From the NCBI GenBank assembly GCA_902767025.1, contig CACXFZ010000050.1, positions 1 through 10,625 of the forward strand: a stretch of DNA of 10,625 nt. The letters run 5' to 3'. Shown piece by piece: positions 6,934-10,625 of this stretch (positions are counted from its first letter, which is position 1; each line of letters starts with the position of its first letter). The notes below the pieces were generated by a model, which saw nothing but the letters and a program-made list of their open reading frames with translations, did not search any database and was not told the origin of the DNA. The DNA is from an uncultured Coriobacteriaceae bacterium (GTDB lineage: Bacteria > Actinomycetota > Coriobacteriia > Coriobacteriales > Eggerthellaceae). Position numbers and translations under genes: made by a program.

Positions 6934-7548
6934 TTGTTTGGCTTAGGAGCAAATGAGCTCATCCTCATATTGCTGTTCGGGTTCATCATCTTCGGACCCG
7001 ACAAGCTTCCCGCCATGGCCAAGACCATCGGCAAGGCCGTGGCCAAGTTCCGGACGGCGCAGGCGGAGATGAGCAACGTCATCAAGAACGAGGTCTACGA
7101 CCCCGATTCCGACGATCCGTTCAAGAACCCCCTGGACGCCCTGTCGCAGATCGAGAACAAAGTGACCAAGGAAGACCAGGGCGAGAGCTTCACCGACCGC
7201 AAGGCCCGCTACGACAAGCAGCGCGAAGCCAAGAAGGCCGCCGAAGAGCGCCGCGCCAAGCGGCTCGAGCAGGCATCCGCCGACCAGGACGCGTCCGAGC
7301 AGGGCGGCGAGGCGCCTGCGGCCGTCGAGGCAACGGAAGCTGCCGAGCAGGCGACGGACGCCTCCAAACCGAAGCTGACGGCCGACGAGCTGTACGGCAC
7401 CAAGCCCAAGGCCAAGAAGCCCAACAAGGCGAAGAAAGACGAGCATGCCGACGAGAAGCCGGTTGAAAAGGAGCCCGCATCCGACGAGCCCGTGGAGCAC
7501 ACGCTCGAAGAGGCCGTGGACGCCGTTGCGGAAGGGGAGGGTGAGTAG
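6934..7548 (+). CDS. tatA: Sec-independent translocase subunit TatA/TatB
   Basis: A Tat pathway membrane subunit that works with TatC to export folded, twin-arginine proteins. The 204-residue product opens MFGLGANELILILLFGFIIF: one transmembrane segment (about 7-20), the hinge FGPDKLP (20-26) and an amphipathic helix (about 27-50). The start is TTG at 6934, with AAGAAGG (6921-6927) 6 bases upstream; no ATG or GTG fits the conserved N terminus. Residue 8 is glutamate, as in E. coli TatB, not the glutamine of E. coli TatA. With no second copy in the window, one protein may serve both roles, as in minimal TatAC systems. The tail from about 55 to 204 is a long Lys/Glu/Ala-rich region, probably disordered or helical. 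It lies 3 bases before tatC. Confidence 0.92.
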   Translation: MFGLGANELILILLFGFIIFGPDKLPAMAKTIGKAVAKFRTAQAEMSNVIKNEVYDPDSDDPFKNPLDALSQIENKVTKEDQGESFTDRKARYDKQREAKKAAEERRAKRLEQASADQDASEQGGEAPAAVEATEAAEQATDASKPKLTADELYGTKPKAKKPNKAKKDEHADEKPVEKEPASDEPVEHTLEEAVDAVAEGEGE

Positions 7549-7551
7549 GAC

Positions 7552-8385
7552 ATGCCCATAGGTCCCGCACGCATGCCCCTGTTCGACCATCTGGGCGAGC
7601 TGCGCATGCGCTTTATCCGCATCGTCGTGTGCCTGCTCATCGCCGTGTGCGTGTTCTACCTGGCCACGCCCACGATCGCCCAGTTCCTGGTGCAGCCGGT
7701 CATCGAGTTCATGCCCACCGAAGCCGACGGCAGCCCCGCGTGGATCTACCGCGATGCGTTCGGCGCGTTTTCGGTGCGCTTCACGATAGCCATGTGGTCC
7801 GCCCTGGTGGCGTGCATGCCGGTGATCATCTGGCAGGTGCTCGCATTCTTCCTGCCGGCCTTGAAGCCCAACGAGCGCAAGTGGTTCATTCCCACGTTCG
7901 CCATCGCCGTGGGCCTGTTCATCTTCGGCACGATCTTCTGCTACCTGGTGATCCTGCATCCGGCGTTCCAATGGCTCACCGACCAAGGCAAGGGGTTCGT
8001 GACGCTGTTGCCCGAAGCCAAGGAATGGATAGACATCATCATCAAGTTCGAGGTGGGCTTCGGCTTCGCCTTCGAGCTGCCCCTGATCGTGTTCTACCTG
8101 ACCATTTTCGAAGTGGTGCCCTACGCCAAGCTGCGTGGAGCCTGGCGCGAGATCTACATCGCCCTGCTCGTCATTTCGGCGTTCATCACGCCCGACGCAT
8201 CCCCAGTGACCATGTTCCTGCTGTTCGCTGCGATGCTCAGCCTCTACGAGGTGAGCATGCTCGCGTCGCGCATGGTGCTGGGCAACAAGATCAAGAAGCA
8301 GAAGCTCGAGCTGGAGGCGCAGGCGAAGGCCGACGCCGAATGGGAAGCCGAGTGGGCTGAGCGTCAAAAGCAAAAGAAAAAATAG
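7552..8385 (+). CDS. tatC: Sec-independent protein translocase TatC
   Basis: The polytopic Tat receptor that binds twin-arginine signal peptides. The 277 residues show HLGELR (13-18), LPALKPNERK (101-110) and KFEVGFGFAFELPL (165-178), with E175 at the place of the conserved transmembrane glutamate (E. coli E170). They also show FITPDASPVTM (211-221) before the last helix. Six membrane segments fall near 20-40, 74-101, 112-135, 162-186, 199-213 and 218-236. The C-terminal tail (about 244-277) is unusually charged, ending QKQKKK, and its lysine codons make the A-rich DNA at 8371-8383. I keep the ATG at 7552, with GGGGAGG (7534-7540) 11 bases upstream; an ATG at 7573 gives a more conventional N terminus but has a poorer site. 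Tight coupling to tatA suggests one translation unit. Confidence 0.97.
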   Translation: MPIGPARMPLFDHLGELRMRFIRIVVCLLIAVCVFYLATPTIAQFLVQPVIEFMPTEADGSPAWIYRDAFGAFSVRFTIAMWSALVACMPVIIWQVLAFFLPALKPNERKWFIPTFAIAVGLFIFGTIFCYLVILHPAFQWLTDQGKGFVTLLPEAKEWIDIIIKFEVGFGFAFELPLIVFYLTIFEVVPYAKLRGAWREIYIALLVISAFITPDASPVTMFLLFAAMLSLYEVSMLASRMVLGNKIKKQKLELEAQAKADAEWEAEWAERQKQKKK

Positions 8386-8505
8386 TCGACGCTCAAGTTC
8401 GTCCAGCCACCCCATCTCGGCTCTCCAAGCCTACGGTCACGCACGCAAGTGCGCTCCCTTCGCCTTTCCCGCCGATCTGGGGCACCTGGACGAACTCAGC
8501 CGACT
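8384..8505 (-). terminator. Large imperfect inverted repeat ending in a T-run on the minus strand
   Basis: GTTCGTCCAG (8397-8406) is a perfect inverted match to CTGGACGAAC (8486-8495). Pairing continues inward as CCCCA/TGGGG (8410-8414 with 8478-8482) and TCGGC/GCCGA (8417-8421 with 8471-8475), separated by symmetric 3x3 and 2x2 internal loops. It continues outward as GCT/AGC (8391-8393 with 8498-8500) and AGTCG/CGACT (8384-8388 with 8501-8505). The loop contains a second hairpin, CGCAC-GCAA-GTGCG (8440-8453). For leftward transcription the stem base is followed at once by ATTTTTTCTTTTG (8383-8371). That suits an intrinsic terminator stopping hypBnadEhypA read-through into tatC, though the stem-loop is far larger than usual. 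A structured RNA is the alternative. Confidence 0.4.
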
Positions 8506-8598
8506 CTTCGACCACATGCACGTCGATGCGTGCCCTGCTGGACCTGCCAGGCTGGCTGCTGTTGCAGGTGCCATCGACCTACGGGCGCGGCGAGCTTG

Positions 8599-8621
8599 CC
8601 GCCGTTTGTCAAAAACGGCGG
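8599..8621 (-). terminator. Hairpin 5 bases after the hypA stop codon
   Basis: CCGCCGTTT (8599-8607) pairs perfectly with AAACGGCGG (8613-8621) around a 5-base loop. Its position just past the hypA stop suggests a 3'-end or termination role for the leftward operon. No T-run follows the stem in either direction. An alternative hairpin, GCGGC-GAGCTT-GCCGC (8588-8603), shares bases with it, so the two cannot form together. Confidence 0.35.
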
Positions 8622-8626
8622 AACAG

Positions 8627-8974
8627 TTACGGGATGTCTACCTCGATCGACTCTATGTTCATCTCGCGGCCTGCGAGCAGCTTGACGTTGCCGCTGCCGC
8701 ATGCGGGGCAGGACATGTGGAAGCGGTCGTGGTCGTATTCGCAGCCGCATTCCAGGCACAGGCTGCGCGGCTCCACCATGACGATGTGCAGCGCCGCCCC
8801 TTCGCAGACCGTGCCGGGGGCCAGCGCCTCGAAGGCGAACTGCAGGGCCTCTTCGATTACCTCGGTCATGCGCCCCATGCGCAGCGTGATGTCGGTCACC
8901 TGGCTTGCGCCGGCGTCTTCTGCCGCAGCGGTGACCGACTGCACCACCCCTGTCATGATGCCCAGCTCGTGCAT
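8627..8974 (-). CDS. hypA: Hydrogenase nickel incorporation protein HypA
   Basis: A nickel metallochaperone that, with HypB, loads nickel into the large subunit of [NiFe] hydrogenases. The 115 residues are full length. The N-terminal MHE supplies the nickel-binding H2 and E3. The zinc site has two CxxC pairs: C73 and C76 in CLEC, and C89 and C92 in CPAC, with an extra C78 between. The ATG at 8974 follows AGGTAGG, inside the nadE end, by 5 bases, and the gene starts 6 bases after the nadE stop. It is the last gene of the hypB-nadE-hypA operon and converges on tatC. The hydrogenase structural genes are not in the window. HypA homologues sometimes serve urease, but no urease gene is visible here. 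Confidence 0.97.
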   Translation of the reverse strand: MHELGIMTGVVQSVTAAAEDAGASQVTDITLRMGRMTEVIEEALQFAFEALAPGTVCEGAALHIVMVEPRSLCLECGCEYDHDRFHMSCPACGSGNVKLLAGREMNIESIEVDIP

Positions 8975-8980
8975 CGGTGC

Positions 8981-9805
8981 CTACCTGATCGCGTGCCGCT
9001 CGGGCGCCGGCGGCAGTTGGGCGCGCTTGAACGCGTAGGAGTTGGCGGTCTTCACGATGCGGGCGACCAGATCGTGCTCGAAGCCCGCCTCGACGATGTG
9101 TTCGACGGTTGCCCCTTCGTCGAAGTAGGCGGCAAGGATCTTGTCGAGCGTGTCGTAGTCCACGCCCAGGCTCTTCTCGTCGCTCTGGTCGGCGGACAGC
9201 TCGGCGCTCGGGGGCTTGGTGAACACGCGCTCGGGAATGGGGGCGACCTGTCCACGCGCCTGGTAGGCTTCGTTGATGGCGCGGCCCAGGGCCCGCACTT
9301 CCGTCTTGTACAGATGGCCCAAGGGGGCGAACGCGCCCGCCGTGTCGCCGTAGAGCGTGGAGTATCCCATGTAGGCCTCGCTCAGATTGCCCGTGTTCAC
9401 GAGCATCCACCCGTATTGGTTGGAGAGGGCCATCAGGCAGATCATGCGGCAGCGCGATTGCGTGTTCTCGGCAGGGATGCCCTGCAGCGCCCCGCCGCAT
9501 GCCGGTCCCAGCATGCGCGCGAACGCGTCGTAGGCCTCGACGATGGAAATGGTCTGCGCGTCGATGCCAAGGTTGTCCGCCAGCTCCTGGGCGTCTTCGA
9601 CGGAATGGGTGCTCGAATAGGGGCCGGGCATCAGCACGCCGTGCACGTGCGCGGCGCCCAGGGCGTCTACGCACAGGGGGGCGACCACCGACGAGTCCAG
9701 CCCGCCCGACAGGCCCAGCACGCAATCGGTGAACCCGACGGAAGACGCGAATGCGGCAAGTTGCGACACGATGTCTTTGTAGGCGGATTTCATGTCCATG
9801 GTCAT
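8981..9805 (-). CDS. nadE: NAD(+) synthetase, ammonia-dependent type
   Basis: Converts deamido-NAD to NAD with ATP, the last step of NAD synthesis, in the cytosol. The 274 residues form only the synthetase domain, about the same length as E. coli NadE. Seen directly: the ATP-pyrophosphatase loop SGGLDSS (33-39), ENTQSRCRM (113-121), TGNLSEAYMGYSTLYGD (138-154), KPPSAEL (197-203) with QSDEKSLG (207-214), and FKR (259-261). There is no N-terminal nitrilase-type glutaminase domain, so ammonia is the predicted nitrogen donor, unless a separate amidotransferase helps. The ATG at 9805 overlaps the hypB stop as ATGA, with AAAGG 4 bases upstream; ATGs at 9799 and 9793 are alternatives. Open reading frame upstream of 9805 is only a shadow of hypB. 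Its position between hypB and hypA is unusual. Confidence 0.97.
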   Translation of the reverse strand: MTMDMKSAYKDIVSQLAAFASSVGFTDCVLGLSGGLDSSVVAPLCVDALGAAHVHGVLMPGPYSSTHSVEDAQELADNLGIDAQTISIVEAYDAFARMLGPACGGALQGIPAENTQSRCRMICLMALSNQYGWMLVNTGNLSEAYMGYSTLYGDTAGAFAPLGHLYKTEVRALGRAINEAYQARGQVAPIPERVFTKPPSAELSADQSDEKSLGVDYDTLDKILAAYFDEGATVEHIVEAGFEHDLVARIVKTANSYAFKRAQLPPAPERHAIR

Positions 9806-10455
9806 TGAACCTTTCGGATCTGCTCGGCGAGCCAATCGGTCCACTCCTCCACGCCCGTGCCGGACGTGGCGGACAGGGGGAAGATCGGCGCTGCGGGGTT
9901 GAGCTGGCGCACGGATTGCTCGAACGCATCCTGGTCGAAGTCGAACAGCTGCACCGTGTCCACCTTGTTCAGTATCACGGCCTGCGACACCTGGAACACG
10001 CCCGGGTACTTCAGGGGCTTGTCGTGGCCCTCGGGAACGGACAGGATCATCACCTTGGCGTTTTCGCCCAGGTCGAAGTCGGTGGGGCAAACCAGGTTGC
10101 CCACGTTTTCCAGCAGTATCAAGTCGAGCTTGTCCAAGTCGAGCACCTCGACGGCCCGCTTGATCATCGAGCTTTCCAGATGGCAGGCGCCGCCGGTGTT
10201 GATCTGCACCGCCGCGATGCCCTGTGCGCGGATGCGCTCGGAATCGACGTTCGATGCGATGTCGCCTTCGATGACGGCGATGTTGAACTCGTCGCGCAGG
10301 TTCTCGATCGTGGCCAGGATCGTGGAGGTCTTTCCCGAGCCGGGGCTGGCCATGATGTTGAGCACGTACACGTGCTTTTCGGCAAACAAAGCGCGGTTTT
10401 CGTCGGCGAGCCTGTCGTTTGCGGCAAGAATGGGTTGTTCCAGATCGATGCGCAT
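9802..10455 (-). CDS. hypB: Hydrogenase nickel incorporation GTPase HypB
   Basis: A SIMIBI-class GTPase that delivers nickel with HypA during [NiFe]-hydrogenase maturation. The 217 residues show Walker A SPGSGKT (37-43), EGDIASNVDSERI (63-75), the metal-site C91-H92 in GGACHLESS, C123 in ENVGNLVCP, SVPEGHDKPLKYP (139-151) and the base-specificity motif NKVD (163-166). The N terminus is short: it lacks both the CxxCGC high-affinity nickel motif of E. coli HypB and the His-rich stretch of others, so the G-domain site is the only metal site seen. I chose ATG 10455 because GAGGTGAT (10467-10460), a strong anti-16S match, sits 4 bases upstream. A GTG at 10464 or ATG at 10461 would fall inside or against that site. 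It leads the operon and overlaps nadE. Confidence 0.96.
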   Translation of the reverse strand: MRIDLEQPILAANDRLADENRALFAEKHVYVLNIMASPGSGKTSTILATIENLRDEFNIAVIEGDIASNVDSERIRAQGIAAVQINTGGACHLESSMIKRAVEVLDLDKLDLILLENVGNLVCPTDFDLGENAKVMILSVPEGHDKPLKYPGVFQVSQAVILNKVDTVQLFDFDQDAFEQSVRQLNPAAPIFPLSATSGTGVEEWTDWLAEQIRKVQ

Positions 10456-10544
10456 CCTCATCACCTCGGAGGCATTATCTCACACGGGTGCGCCCCGCTG
10501 CTGCAGGGTTCGACCAGGGTGCCGGGTTAGGTAACGGGGGTAAC

Positions 10545-10563
10545 GTTGCAAAGTAACTGCAAC
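10545..10563. promoter_or_regulatory. Operator-like palindrome upstream of hypB
   Basis: GTTGCA (10545-10550) and TGCAAC (10558-10563) form a perfect 6-base inverted repeat with a 7-base spacer. It covers the start point predicted from the -10 at 10566-10571, a typical repressor position. GTAAC also occurs three times nearby (10531, 10540 and 10553). It does not match the NikR pattern (GTATGA-N16-TCATAC) or FNR. The regulator is unknown. Confidence 0.35.
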
Positions 10564-10565
10564 AC

Positions 10566-10574
10566 ATTCTAACA
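10566..10574 (-). promoter_or_regulatory. Candidate extended -10 promoter of hypB-nadE-hypA
   Basis: On the minus strand this reads TGT-TAGAAT, an extended -10. No -35 is seen at 16-18 bases. It would give a leader of about 100 bases before hypB. A weaker alternative, TGA-GATAAT, lies nearer the gene (about 10474-10482). Confidence 0.4.
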
Positions 10575-10625
10575 ACTCTTATCTTTCGAGGTAGGCGCAA
10601 CGCTTTTTGGGCAATACAGGCCCGC

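Noticed and set aside
5123..6952. Open frame of 609 codons on the minus strand
   Set aside because: Antisense shadow of the amidohydrolase; the plus-strand frame has all the metal-ligand motifs and a perfect AGGAGG start.
6943..8415. Open frame of 490 codons on the minus strand
   Set aside because: Antisense shadow of tatA and tatC; low-complexity Gly/Leu/His composition and no recognisable domain.
8384..8505. 4.5S/SRP RNA, RNase P RNA or another standard RNA gene in the structured repeat
   Set aside because: None of the hallmark sequences (SRP domain IV GGAAG-type loop context, RNase P GAGGAAAGTCC) is present.
8386..8626. Possible small or remnant gene in the tatC-hypA gap, since both strands give protein-like frames here
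   Set aside because: Both frames look equally plausible, neither has a start with a ribosome-binding site, and the inverted repeat explains part of the pattern. I could not match either to a family.
8516..9808. Open frame of 430 codons on the plus strand through hypA and nadE
   Set aside because: The minus-strand frames give complete HypA and NadE with all motifs; the plus-strand product has none.
9806..10090. A 95-residue N-terminal extension of NadE that might be a glutaminase domain
   Set aside because: The sequence is Arg/Pro/Gly-rich with no nitrilase motifs and lies entirely inside hypB in another frame.

Overview
This is a GC-rich chromosomal window of core metabolic genes with no sign of a mobile element, phage, CRISPR array or transposase. 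The best guess at the source is an anaerobic actinobacterium of the class Coriobacteriia, probably near Eggerthella, Slackia or Gordonibacter. That rests on the TsaB-RimI-TsaD triple fusion, a menaquinone methyltransferase, a compact TatA-TatC pair and [NiFe]-hydrogenase maturation genes, together with the codon style. It is inferred from gene content and not from a database match.

Layout: a response regulator gene (1-651, minus strand, C-terminal end cut by the window edge) is divergent from a long rightward gene train. The train runs coaX (type III pantothenate kinase), tsaE, tsaB-rimI-tsaD (one 802-residue polypeptide), ubiE/menG, a COG0402-type amidohydrolase, a 66-residue charged single-pass membrane protein, tatA/B and tatC. 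Several junctions are tight (13, 15, 9 and 3 bases), so much of it is probably co-transcribed. Candidate internal promoters lie before the fusion gene, the amidohydrolase and tatA. A leftward operon, hypB-nadE-hypA (10455 to 8627), converges on tatC. The roughly 240-base gap between the two groups holds a large imperfect inverted repeat and a smaller hairpin. The last 160 bases hold a candidate hypB promoter with a palindrome over its predicted start point.

Functional themes: (1) the tRNA t6A37 machinery, with TsaE next to a fused TsaB and TsaD and the RimI acetyltransferase used as the middle domain; (2) menaquinone, with UbiE/MenG next to an amidohydrolase that could be the aminofutalosine deaminase of the futalosine pathway; (3) Tat export, with tatA/B and tatC preceded by an unrecognised small membrane protein; (4) nickel insertion into [NiFe] enzymes (HypA, HypB), with the NAD synthetase gene translationally coupled between them; (5) cofactor supply (CoaX, NadE). 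Menaquinone, the Tat pathway and [NiFe] hydrogenase together fit anaerobic respiration across the membrane.

I see no clearly new multi-gene system. The points most worth checking are the triple fusion and its apparently leaderless start, the amidohydrolase that lacks the usual HxxE glutamate, the small membrane protein before tatA, and the structured inverted repeat between tatC and hypA.
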